From NCBI RefSeq assembly GCF_000518605.1, contig NZ_KI912461.1, forward strand, positions 62,001-126,000: a DNA stretch of 64,000 bases, given 5' to 3'. Each line of letters starts with the position of its first letter. Within the stretch, counting starts at the first letter, position 1. This document shows, piece after piece, positions 24,510-32,921 of the stretch. The notes beneath the pieces were generated by a model. The model worked only from the letters and a program-made list of their open reading frames with translations. It made no database searches and was not told where the DNA came from. The DNA comes from Shewanella fidelis ATCC BAA-318 (GTDB lineage: Bacteria > Pseudomonadota > Gammaproteobacteria > Enterobacterales > Shewanellaceae). Position numbers and translations under genes: made by a program.

Positions 24510-26297
24510 TTAAACAACTGCTTGCTCGCTACCGCGCTTTCTAAGGCTCAATGTTGCCACACAACCCGTTATATCGTCAGCGCGATTAGCTAGCGTGAAT
24601 CGCCCCTCATGCTCTTTAATCACTTCATTACAAATTGCTAAACCTAAGCCTAACCCGTCCACTTTAGTGGTATAGAAAGTGGCCATTAGGGTATCAGGTT
24701 CAATACTAAGGCCGGGGCCATTATCAATAATAAAAATGTTGACCTGATGCTCTTTAAAATCGAGTTCGATATTGATTTTGCCACTGCGAGCATTATCTGA
24801 ATCAGCAATGGCATCAACACTGTTCTTAATTAGATTAATCAGAACTTGCAGTAACCCTACTCTATCGGCGGTAATAAAAAACGGCTCACCGTTAATTTGG
24901 GTACTAATTTGGATATCTCGCCTGGCCAACTCTAAACGCAGTAACGAGGTACTTTCTTCAACTAAGGTAAGAATATTAACATCAACCATCACCGCCTCAC
25001 GGCGCTTTAGTAGTCCTCTTATTCGATGCACAACTTCGCCTGCACGAGTCGACTGCTTATGAATTTTCTCCAGTAGCTCAATACAAGCTTGTACATCGGC
25101 TTGCTCTTGCCCTTGCAAGCGCATTATGCCGCCTTCGCTATAACTGGTAATCGCTGCTATCGGCTGATTAATCTCATGGGCAAGCCCTGCACCGATTTCA
25201 CCGACAATGGAGGCGCTTTGTAGCCTTTCTAAGGCAATTGCTTGCTGCTTTAACTGCCGCTCAGATTCAATAAGTGAATTACTTTTTTGGTGAAATCGAT
25301 ACTCAATCCATAAATGATAAAGAGTTGCGATAATAAAAATAAGTACTGATAAAATCCCCCAGTGACGATTGTCTTCAAGCCACTGCTTAACCGAATCCCA
25401 ACGGCTATGCTCGGGAGAAGCCACGTGTAACTCTTTAAACAGCTTAATCACCGCCAGTTGACTAATAGGCGACGTCCAGCCCTTAAGTTGTGCTGCAATT
25501 GCCGCAGGATTGTCGGCAGTTAACTCTAATAACGCTTGGGTAATCGCTTTGGTTAAATTGGTATCAACACTTTCTGTGGCAGCAAATGACCAGTTTGGAT
25601 ACAGATTGGTACTGCACTGACACTCTATCCCTTCTGGCCGGCTCGGATTTAACACACGATAATCTGTGCGCCGAATAAGCCCACGAGCAACCATGTCCTC
25701 TAACGTACATAATGGCGTGATAGCAGCATCAACATTGCCATCACGCACTTGGTAAAGCAGTGGATCTAGCGGAAAACCTAAAAATTTAGTTTGCCCAAAA
25801 AATGTTGTAGGCTCCATTCCCAAGCTATGCATGAGGCCCACGGTTGCTTGATATCCCCCTAGCGCGTGTGGATCACTCGCTGCGACTATCTTACCTTTTA
25901 AGTCATATAAGGTGCGGTAATCACTATTAGCGCTAACGATAATAGCCGAGCCAATGGCAGAGGTGGTGCCGTTATGGCGTTTTGAACGCATGGTTGCAAG
26001 CCATGAGAGTGGATATTGATTAGATAAATATAAATATTGGCCTGGATTGGTGATAATAAACTGAATTTGCCCTAGTTCCATCGCCAGGTTTAGTGCTTCA
26101 AAATTACCAGGATAGACATGAAACTCGGCGCCGGGCACTTGCTTATTAAGGTATTGCATCATCGGTGTCCAACGCTCAACAGCTTGTTGATGACCCCAAT
26201 TTGCCAGCACACCAACATAAAACTGTTTAGGTTTAGCCCAAGCGCTAGTTGAAAATAATAAAACAAAAATACAAAGCAAAATTTTTGGCAACTTCAT
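24510..26297 (-). CDS. thsS: ThsS, thiosulfate-sensing histidine kinase (TtrS-like)
   Basis: The product is a 595-residue kinase with a signal peptide (1-21), a PhnD-type periplasmic binding domain (about 24-300), a membrane helix at 313-330, and HisKA with His374 in GLAHEINQP. The ATPase domain contains NLIKNSVDAI, DNGPGL and GLGLGLAI. This is the TtrS architecture. Its position between phsABC and a divergent FixJ-type regulator matches ThsS of S. halifaxensis, which responds to thiosulfate. The ligand here is inferred from that. In TtrS-like proteins the periplasmic domain binds the oxyanion directly. Confidence 0.85.
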   Translation of the reverse strand: MKLPKILLCIFVLLFSTSAWAKPKQFYVGVLANWGHQQAVERWTPMMQYLNKQVPGAEFHVYPGNFEALNLAMELGQIQFIITNPGQYLYLSNQYPLSWLATMRSKRHNGTTSAIGSAIIVSANSDYRTLYDLKGKIVAASDPHALGGYQATVGLMHSLGMEPTTFFGQTKFLGFPLDPLLYQVRDGNVDAAITPLCTLEDMVARGLIRRTDYRVLNPSRPEGIECQCSTNLYPNWSFAATESVDTNLTKAITQALLELTADNPAAIAAQLKGWTSPISQLAVIKLFKELHVASPEHSRWDSVKQWLEDNRHWGILSVLIFIIATLYHLWIEYRFHQKSNSLIESERQLKQQAIALERLQSASIVGEIGAGLAHEINQPIAAITSYSEGGIMRLQGQEQADVQACIELLEKIHKQSTRAGEVVHRIRGLLKRREAVMVDVNILTLVEESTSLLRLELARRDIQISTQINGEPFFITADRVGLLQVLINLIKNSVDAIADSDNARSGKINIELDFKEHQVNIFIIDNGPGLSIEPDTLMATFYTTKVDGLGLGLAICNEVIKEHEGRFTLANRADDITGCVATLSLRKRGSEQAVV

Positions 26298-26342
26298 TCA
26301 CTTAACACTCAATTAAAAGCCAACTAAATCACGGTGAAATAT

Positions 26343-26365
26343 AGGCGTTATCAAATATAACGCCT
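26343..26365. promoter_or_regulatory. Inverted repeat in the thsS-thsR divergent region
   Basis: AGGCGTTAT (26343-26351) and ATAACGCCT (26357-26365) are perfect 9-base arms with a CAAAT spacer. It could be an operator or a leader hairpin. It does not resemble the phsA palindromes. Confidence 0.5.
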
Positions 26366-26531
26366 GCACCGACACCTGTTATAAATTGAATACAGATTGA
26401 TTAGCAATAGCTTACGCTAGGCGGCTAAGTTCCCTACGTGACCCAATTCATGCTTTATGAAAAATAGTTCGCTAAATACAGCAAACTGGGATATCTATCA
26501 TTTAAGCATTGCCGAAAATAAAGAGGATTTT

Positions 26532-27143
26532 GTGGAGCAGCAAATTAATGGTCCAGTGTATTTAGTTGATGACGATGAGGCTATCATCGACTCTATTAGC
26601 TTTTTAATGGACGGCTTTGGCTACCAACTTAACTGTTATAACAGTGGCGACAACTTTCTTGCGTCAGTTGATTTAAGCCTAGCAGGTTGTGTCATCTTAG
26701 ATGCCCGTATGCCGGGACTCTCAGGGCCTCAAGTACAACAATTACTCTCTGAAGCCAAAAGCCCATTATCTGTCATATTTCTAACCGGCCATGGTGATGT
26801 TCCCATGGCAGTCGACGCCTTTAAAAACGGGGCATTTGATTTCTTCCAAAAACCGGTGCAGGGCAAACTACTAGCGCAGTCTATCGCCAAAGGCTTAGCG
26901 CATAGTGCACGCCAACATTGGAAACTTAGCAACCAAGCCTTGATAAATAACTTATCTGAACGTGAAGCGCAGATCTTTCAGTTAGTGATTGCTGGAAACA
27001 CCAATAAACAGATGGCAAATGAGCTCTGCGTTGCGATCCGCACGATAGAAGTACATAGGTCAAAACTGATGGCAAAACTCGGCGTCAGCAACCTTGCCGA
27101 ATTGGTAAAATTGGCACCACTGTTAGCGCACAATAAAGACTAG
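26532..27143 (+). CDS. thsR: ThsR, FixJ/TtrR-type response regulator
   Basis: The product has about 203 residues. The receiver domain has the acidic cluster DDDE, the phosphorylated Asp57 in VILDARMPG and Lys in FQKPV. The LuxR-type helix-turn-helix is at about 145-200 (LSEREAQIF, RTIEVHRSKLMAKLGV). It is the partner of ThsS and the likely activator of phsABC. The GTG at 26532 is preferred because GAGG lies 6 bases upstream and the receiver begins right after; an in-frame ATG at 26457 would add 25 residues without a ribosome site. It overlaps the converging hydrolase gene by 4 bases. Confidence 0.85.
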   Translation: MEQQINGPVYLVDDDEAIIDSISFLMDGFGYQLNCYNSGDNFLASVDLSLAGCVILDARMPGLSGPQVQQLLSEAKSPLSVIFLTGHGDVPMAVDAFKNGAFDFFQKPVQGKLLAQSIAKGLAHSARQHWKLSNQALINNLSEREAQIFQLVIAGNTNKQMANELCVAIRTIEVHRSKLMAKLGVSNLAELVKLAPLLAHNKD

Positions 27144-28048
27144 TGCCCAAAACTACGATACCAATTTTTTACCCGTGGAAAATGATCTTCAACGGCATCT
27201 TTGTGAGTTAACATTCCGCCGTGATCATAATCGTGTTTAAAGCCCTGCTTTTTGGATAATAGGGTAAAATCAACCTGCTGCATGTGGCACTCTTTAATCA
27301 TCCGCTCGACATCAGCAGGGTTACCAAGCACCTTGTCCCCCTTAGCGGCAATAAACCAAGATCTTGGCCAACTAGCCAACTTCGCTGCTGAACCATAATC
27401 AAAGCCATCATCACTATCAACCCATTGCCCACGCACCCACTCGATAGTCTGCCTCAAGGAGGCGCGAGATTCGTTATCCATGCCAACCTTCAATTTATCT
27501 GCGGGCAAATAACCACTTTTCCAAGCGATTAACGGTGCAAGATTATTCCAGAACAAATTAACCGTAAGCCACTTTTGCAGTGACTTAACCTCAATTCTAC
27601 GCTTAGTCCCAAATGTGACTAAAGAGGCTACGCTTTGTTGCAAATGCTCAAAACGGGCTATAGCACTGGCCATCAACACGCCTCCCCACGAATGAGCACA
27701 CCAATGCACTTTGTTAGCCTTAGGATGCATCGACAAAATATATTGCTGGATCAAGGGTAACTGCTCGCGGATCACCTCGCCTTGGCCTGCTGTAAATCCG
27801 CGCGCCAATTTAGGCTCACTTAACCCTCGTCCTTGTGTATCAAGCACATACACTACGTTGTTCGCGTCAGCCAAATAGCAAGCAAGGCCTTTGCCTGACT
27901 CACTATAAAACACCCGACCGTTAGACATAGCGCCGTGTAGCATTAATATCGGAGGCTTATTCATATCCGCTTGCACGGGTACGATTTGCCTTAAGTGCAA
28001 ATGACCATGCTTGTAGGGAACATAGAAAGATTTTTGCTTAATGTTCAA
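27140..28048 (-). CDS. Alpha/beta hydrolase
   Basis: The product is a 302-residue protein of the alpha/beta-hydrolase fold with an oxyanion motif LHGAMSNGRV near residue 37 and nucleophile Ser120 in AHSWGG. The substrate is unknown; esterase or lipase activity is the usual guess. There is no signal peptide. The start is taken as TTG at 28048, as no ATG occurs before the conserved core. The gene is alone and converges on thsR. Confidence 0.75.
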   Translation of the reverse strand: MNIKQKSFYVPYKHGHLHLRQIVPVQADMNKPPILMLHGAMSNGRVFYSESGKGLACYLADANNVVYVLDTQGRGLSEPKLARGFTAGQGEVIREQLPLIQQYILSMHPKANKVHWCAHSWGGVLMASAIARFEHLQQSVASLVTFGTKRRIEVKSLQKWLTVNLFWNNLAPLIAWKSGYLPADKLKVGMDNESRASLRQTIEWVRGQWVDSDDGFDYGSAAKLASWPRSWFIAAKGDKVLGNPADVERMIKECHMQQVDFTLLSKKQGFKHDYDHGGMLTHKDAVEDHFPRVKNWYRSFGH

Positions 28049-28283
28049 GGCTCAGTTCTCTGTTTTTTTTAATTACGCTACTGAACTCTAAATGCAAAAA
28101 CAAGAGCAAAGACTCTAATAAAGTAAGGGCGAGGCCCGATTAAAACGCTGGGCTATTTGAATTTCTAAATGAATCAGATCAATAGTTAACTTTTAGAACA
28201 AATGCTAATTTTTATTATCTATAACATTTTCGCCCCAATAGCAATTGGTATAAGAAGTTGAGCTACTAAGAGCGAATTTGGCA
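28049..28283. other. Intergenic region upstream of the alpha/beta hydrolase
   Basis: This gap presumably holds the hydrolase promoter. It contains the solo sequence AATTGGTATAA near 28243, which resembles the ends of the MITE-like repeats without the rest of the element. No gene was seen. Confidence 0.4.
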
Positions 28284-28314
28284 AAAAGCTCAACATAGTC
28301 AATGCTGAGCTTTT
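28284..28314 (-). terminator. Terminator of serB, overlapping a second hairpin
   Basis: AAAAGCTCA (28284-28292) pairs with TGAGCTTTT (28306-28314). The same AGCTCAAC block (28287-28294) can instead pair with GTTGAGCT at 28257-28264. The two folds exclude each other. Confidence 0.65.
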
Positions 28315-28367
28315 AGTTAAACAGCTTGGTTGCTATAGCCTTAGCGAAATAAAACTCAATCTAATAA

Positions 28368-29384
28368 CTATTTGGGTAATTTAAGTTGAAACAAATAAGG
28401 CAGTACTTTTAGATTTAGTTTATCGATTTGGGTATCAGCTGCTTGCGCTAATTTTGGCTTGGCATGATAAGCAATACCAAAGTCGGCGGTTTCAATCATA
28501 GGTATATCGTTAGCACCATCACCAATAGCCACTTTTTGCCCTGCCGCGATTTGCCATTGTTGTGCACAATTAACCACAGTGTCGGCCTTAAACTGTGCAT
28601 CAACGACTTGACCCGACACAGTTCCCAGCAGCTTACCTTCAGCAATATCCAGTTTATTCGCGAAAGCACTATCAAGTGACAATAACTGCTTAAGATGATC
28701 CACAAACGGTGTAAATCCTCCCGAAGCCACGACTGTACGCCAACCATAACTTTTAAGCTCTGCGATCATTTCACTCAGGCCAGGCATAAGTGGCAGTTTA
28801 GCGCATAAAGTATCAATAATTTGCGCATCAGCACCTTCAAGTTTAGCCACTCGTGCTCGTAGGCTTTGCTCAAAATCAAGCTCACCTTGCATAGCAAGTT
28901 CTGTCACTTCGGCAACCGCAGCGCCTACCCCAGCCATAGCGGCAAGTTCATCAATGCATTCAATCTCAATTGCAGTTGAGTCCATATCCATCACTAACAA
29001 ACCGGGGATATTGATAACAGGCGCATCGGCTAATATTTCAAACATCTCAATAGTCGCCAAACTATCTAATTGTGCTAATTGCACTGTCGATAAGGCTGAT
29101 GCTGTACATAGCTCGATACAGAGTAATTGGCACTGACGCTCAATAAGCGTCAAACTTAAATCCACACCGAGTCCAAGAAGCCAGTTACATAACGCTTGAA
29201 TATCTTGATTTTGTTGACTTAGGTCACCATCAACTTTTGCTAAACATATCACGCGATAACGTGAAAAATCGACTGGATACGCGGTTTCACTATGACGAGA
29301 AAATCTTTGTTTCCCTGCAATAAAAGACATGCTACTTTCGGTGGTTAACCAAGTAAAAACAGCAGATTGACTCGAACTTTCCAT
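28368..29384 (-). CDS. serB: Phosphoserine phosphatase SerB
   Basis: The product is a 338-residue HAD phosphatase that makes serine from O-phosphoserine. The catalytic DMDST is at 133-137 (Asp133 nucleophile, Asp135 acid), with VASGGF, then KADTV and GDGANDIPM for the remaining HAD motifs. The N-terminal 125 residues form the variable regulatory domain of proteobacterial SerB. It is divergent from ahpA, as in E. coli (serB/ytjB). Start ATG with GGAGAG upstream. Confidence 0.94.
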   Translation of the reverse strand: MESSSQSAVFTWLTTESSMSFIAGKQRFSRHSETAYPVDFSRYRVICLAKVDGDLSQQNQDIQALCNWLLGLGVDLSLTLIERQCQLLCIELCTASALSTVQLAQLDSLATIEMFEILADAPVINIPGLLVMDMDSTAIEIECIDELAAMAGVGAAVAEVTELAMQGELDFEQSLRARVAKLEGADAQIIDTLCAKLPLMPGLSEMIAELKSYGWRTVVASGGFTPFVDHLKQLLSLDSAFANKLDIAEGKLLGTVSGQVVDAQFKADTVVNCAQQWQIAAGQKVAIGDGANDIPMIETADFGIAYHAKPKLAQAADTQIDKLNLKVLPYLFQLKLPK

Positions 29385-29464
29385 TAGTTATGACTCTCCA
29401 GCTACCGAGTACAGACAGAATCAATTATGATTAAGTCAGTACACAACATATTTTAAGGGTTTCA

Positions 29465-30805
29465 GTGTTCTATTTAAAAGGCCTAAGAAAAAGCCATCGA
29501 ATAAGCCGATTGATACAGATCATGATTGCTATCGCATTATTCATCGGTCTCGACCAGTTGTGGGAAACTAGCCTACTACAAGGACAGCAGCTTCTAAAGT
29601 CCCAAACTGAAAAGATGGCAAGATTACTCGTGCAACAGACCGCTTATGGTGCAGCCCCTGCGCTTCAGCTTGAAAATGACGAGCAATTGCAATGGCTTGC
29701 TCAAGCATTAGTACTTGATCCAAAAGTAATGTCTGCCAGTATCTTTAGCGAGGATGGTGTGCGGCTGTCTTTTGCACAAAGCGTCACAGATGAGGATTTA
29801 GAACCTGGTTCTGAAGAACTCAATACCATTCTAGAGCAATATCCCCCGTATGTTGAAGCCGTGTCTCAAGATGGTAAAAACTTAGGTTATGTTGAAGTAC
29901 GACTTGAGCCTAAATACTTCTTTAACGAAATAAAAGAAGCGCACCAAATCAACATGGAACAGCAACAGATGATGTTGCTGATCGCAGGCTTGATCGGCAT
30001 GTTGTTATCACGAGCACTGTCTTTTAAGCGTGCGGACTTTGATCGACGTAAAGCCAGAGTCAAGTTGAGGCGCTTGCTTGCCAAGAAGAAAGAAAAAGCT
30101 GCCGCCAAAGAAGCGAAAAAACTAGCTGTACAAGGTAAGACTCAAGCATCAGCAAAGCAGATGGATCAAGCTAAACCTGTTGAGGTAGCAAATGCTGATA
30201 AAAACCTCGAGCAAGTAAAAGTAAGTTCTGATAAAACTGAGTTGGCTGCAGAAGATAAAGCCCAAATAACCGCCAAAGCTGCAGTAACGTCGAATGTGAC
30301 ACCAGAAAAAGTAGCAGCGAGTGTGGAGACAGAAGCGGCAATTAACGCGCAGCAAGATACAATTTATAAGGTTAAGCCAGCGCATGCTAAGGCTAGTGCT
30401 ACTGACACAAAACCGCAGCCTGAAGCATCAGCAGCTAAACCTAAAACCAAGCGTGCGCCAAGAGCTAAAGCAGCAAAAACCGAAGCAACTAAAGCGACTA
30501 CCACTAAAGCGCCCGCTGCAAAAACCACGGAATCTAAGTCGACTTCAGCCAAAACCGCTACACCAGCAGCTGTGAAAAAGGCTAAACGGGCCACAAAGAC
30601 GAGCGAGAGCGATATCCCAGAGGGCAGTCCTAACCCGACCGCAAGCCTTGAAGCCAGTGCAGAGTCAACAGCCAGCGAAAAAGTGAAGCCGACCTCTGCC
30701 AAAAAAGCCAGCGTTAAAAAACCTGCGGCGAAAAAATCCCCCGTTAACAAAGCCACGAAGGCTAAGACCAAAGTGAAACCGGCAGATAGTAACGCTGAAG
30801 ATTAA
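29465..30805 (+). CDS. ahpA: AhpA/YtjB (Smp) membrane protein with long Ala/Lys-rich tail
   Basis: The product has 446 residues. The first ~195 residues match the YtjB/AhpA/Smp family: membrane helix at about 17-35, an extracytoplasmic domain, and a second helix at about 167-183. E. coli YtjB is about 214 residues. Here a cytoplasmic tail of about 240 residues follows, rich in Ala, Lys, Thr and Ser, with repeats such as KPAAKK and KAPAAK, like histone H1. The function of the tail is unknown. GTG at 29465 is the start, with AAGGG 8 bases upstream. It is divergent from serB. Confidence 0.85.
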   Translation: MFYLKGLRKSHRISRLIQIMIAIALFIGLDQLWETSLLQGQQLLKSQTEKMARLLVQQTAYGAAPALQLENDEQLQWLAQALVLDPKVMSASIFSEDGVRLSFAQSVTDEDLEPGSEELNTILEQYPPYVEAVSQDGKNLGYVEVRLEPKYFFNEIKEAHQINMEQQQMMLLIAGLIGMLLSRALSFKRADFDRRKARVKLRRLLAKKKEKAAAKEAKKLAVQGKTQASAKQMDQAKPVEVANADKNLEQVKVSSDKTELAAEDKAQITAKAAVTSNVTPEKVAASVETEAAINAQQDTIYKVKPAHAKASATDTKPQPEASAAKPKTKRAPRAKAAKTEATKATTTKAPAAKTTESKSTSAKTATPAAVKKAKRATKTSESDIPEGSPNPTASLEASAESTASEKVKPTSAKKASVKKPAAKKSPVNKATKAKTKVKPADSNAED

Positions 30806-30818
30806 AAAAATAGATAAA

Positions 30819-30846
30819 AAAAACGGACGCCTAAGCGTCCGTTTTT
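30819..30846. terminator. Bidirectional terminator between ahpA and deoD
   Basis: AAAAACGGACGC and GCGTCCGTTTTT form a 12-pair stem with a CTAA loop, serving both converging genes. Confidence 0.92.
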
Positions 30847-30880
30847 ATATTGCCGCCATAAGCGGCTAAAGCGGTAGCGA

Positions 30881-31591
30881 TTACAGAGTAATTGCAGCTT
30901 CTAGTGTCATTTCGATCATTTCGTTGAACGTAGTTTGACGCTCATCAGAAGTGGTCTTTTCACCAGTACGGATGTGATCTGATACAGTCACAACACACAA
31001 TGCTTTAGCACCAAACTCTTTAGCTACGCCATATAGACCAGCAGCTTCCATTTCAACACCTAATACGTCCATTTTTTCCATTACGTCAAACATGGTTGGA
31101 TCTGGCGTGTAGAATAGATCTGCAGAGAATACGTTACCTACGCGGTACTTAGTACCTTTAGCTTCAGCAGCTTTCACTACTGCGCTTAATAGACCGTAAT
31201 CACAGATAGCTGCGAAGTCTTGGCCTTTGAAACGTAAGCGGTTAGTTTGAGAATCAGTACAAGCGCCCATACCGATGATAACGTCACGTACTTTAACGTC
31301 AGTGCTGATCGCGCCACAAGTACCCACGCGGATTAGGTTTTTAACGCCGTAATCTTTGATCAATTCAGTTGCGTAGATTGAGCAAGATGGGATACCCATG
31401 CCTGAACCCATAACAGAGATACGAACACCTTTGTAAGTACCAGTGAAACCTAGCATGTTACGAACGTCAGTCACTTGCTCAACGTTTTCTAGAAACGTTT
31501 CAGCAATGTACTTAGCGCGTAGTGGATCGCCTGGAAATAGAACTGTATCAGCAAATGCGCCGTCTACGGCATTAATGTGTGGTGTAGCCAT
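30881..31591 (-). CDS. deoD: Purine nucleoside phosphorylase DeoD
   Basis: The product has 236 residues, the usual length for the hexameric bacterial enzyme. It splits purine (deoxy)ribonucleosides with phosphate into base and (deoxy)ribose-1-phosphate. GDPLRAKYIAE, VGTCGA and EMEAAGLYG are family motifs. It is the last gene of the deoCABD order on this strand. Confidence 0.96.
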   Translation of the reverse strand: MATPHINAVDGAFADTVLFPGDPLRAKYIAETFLENVEQVTDVRNMLGFTGTYKGVRISVMGSGMGIPSCSIYATELIKDYGVKNLIRVGTCGAISTDVKVRDVIIGMGACTDSQTNRLRFKGQDFAAICDYGLLSAVVKAAEAKGTKYRVGNVFSADLFYTPDPTMFDVMEKMDVLGVEMEAAGLYGVAKEFGAKALCVVTVSDHIRTGEKTTSDERQTTFNEMIEMTLEAAITL

Positions 31592-31687
31592 CAGAATAAC
31601 CCCTATTTATATTTATAGACAGTTGTAAACAACTTAAGTCTTGTATACTAGCGGCTCTAACTGAGCCGCCAAATTCAAATTCTTAAC

Positions 31688-32908
31688 TTATGAACGAATA
31701 AACGATTCGCCATATTCCATTGGCTCAAGCTTAAAGTAGCTAGCAATAGACTGGCCCATATCAGCAAAGCTATTGCGTAAACCTAACGAACCCGCAGCTA
31801 AACCTGCGCCGTAAGCAAGTACTGGGACACGCTCACGAGTATGATCAGTGCCTGGCCATGTTGGGTCACAACCATGATCTGCGGTTAACAGCAGTAAATC
31901 ATCATCATCAAGTAGCGCTAAAATCTCAGGTAGACGCGAGTCAAAATACTCTAGACTACGTGCATAGCCCGCTACGTCACGACGGTGGCCGTAATGGGAG
32001 TCAAAATCAACAAAGTTAGTGAACACAATCGTGTTATCACCAGCTTGTTTTACCTGTTCTAAAGTCGCATCAAATAATGCTTCTAGCCCAGTCGCTTTCA
32101 CTTTTTTAGTGATACCGCAGTTTGCATAAATGTCAGCGATCTTACCAACACTTACTACTTCACCGCCGGCAGCTTTAAGTTTATCAAGTACCGTAGGTGC
32201 TGGCGGCTCGACCGCATAATCACGACGGTTACCCGTACGCTCAAAATCAGTTGCACAAGTACCAACAAACGGACGAGCGATAACGCGACCAATGTTATAA
32301 TCAGCAAGCTCTTCACGAGCAATGATGCAAAGCTCATATAGCTTCTCAAGACCAAAAGTCTCTTCATGACAAGCAATCTGGAACACTGAATCTGCTGAGG
32401 TATAGAAAATTGGCTTACCGGTGCGCATATGCTCCTCGCCAAGCTCTTCTAAAATAACCGTACCTGATGAATGGCAGTTACCCAAAAACTCTGTTAATCC
32501 TGCACGAGCCAAGATCTTATCGGTAAGTTCCTGTGGGAATGAGTTAGTCAGATCACTGAAATAACCCCACTCATAAAGCACTGGCACCCCCGCCATTTCC
32601 CAATGTCCACTCGGTGTATCTTTACCTGAACTTAACTCATCAGCATAACCATAAGCACCGATGATTTCGACATCATCAGCAAAGCCTGCTGGAAACTCGC
32701 CAGTGCTCTCTTTAGCAGCATGACCAAGCCCCAAACGCGCAAGGTTTGGCAACTTCAGCAGACCTTCACGGCCATCATTCGCTTTACCTTCAGCACATGC
32801 TTTAGCAATGTGGCCAAAAGTGTTAGAACCCGTATCGCCAAACGCTTCAGCGTCGTGCGCTGCACCTACGCCGAATGAGTCTAGCATCATGATTATAGTA
32901 CGTTTCAT
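31688..32908 (-). CDS. deoB: Phosphopentomutase DeoB
   Basis: The product is a 406-residue alkaline-phosphatase-fold enzyme that converts (deoxy)ribose-1-phosphate to the 5-phosphate. MLDSFGVGAAHDAE near the N-terminus and LLTADHGCDPTWPGTDHTRE near the C-terminus carry metal ligands. The ATG at 32908 (MKRTIIMMLDS) is the family start, with GGAG at 8 bases. The gap from deoA is 13 bases. Confidence 0.96.
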   Translation of the reverse strand: MKRTIIMMLDSFGVGAAHDAEAFGDTGSNTFGHIAKACAEGKANDGREGLLKLPNLARLGLGHAAKESTGEFPAGFADDVEIIGAYGYADELSSGKDTPSGHWEMAGVPVLYEWGYFSDLTNSFPQELTDKILARAGLTEFLGNCHSSGTVILEELGEEHMRTGKPIFYTSADSVFQIACHEETFGLEKLYELCIIAREELADYNIGRVIARPFVGTCATDFERTGNRRDYAVEPPAPTVLDKLKAAGGEVVSVGKIADIYANCGITKKVKATGLEALFDATLEQVKQAGDNTIVFTNFVDFDSHYGHRRDVAGYARSLEYFDSRLPEILALLDDDDLLLLTADHGCDPTWPGTDHTRERVPVLAYGAGLAAGSLGLRNSFADMGQSIASYFKLEPMEYGESFIRS

Positions 32909-32921
32909 TAACTGTGCTCCG

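Noticed and set aside
30364..30771. 135-codon open frame antisense to the ahpA tail
   Set aside because: The hydrophobic product comes from reading the Ala/Lys-rich repeats backwards. There is no ribosome site or homolog.
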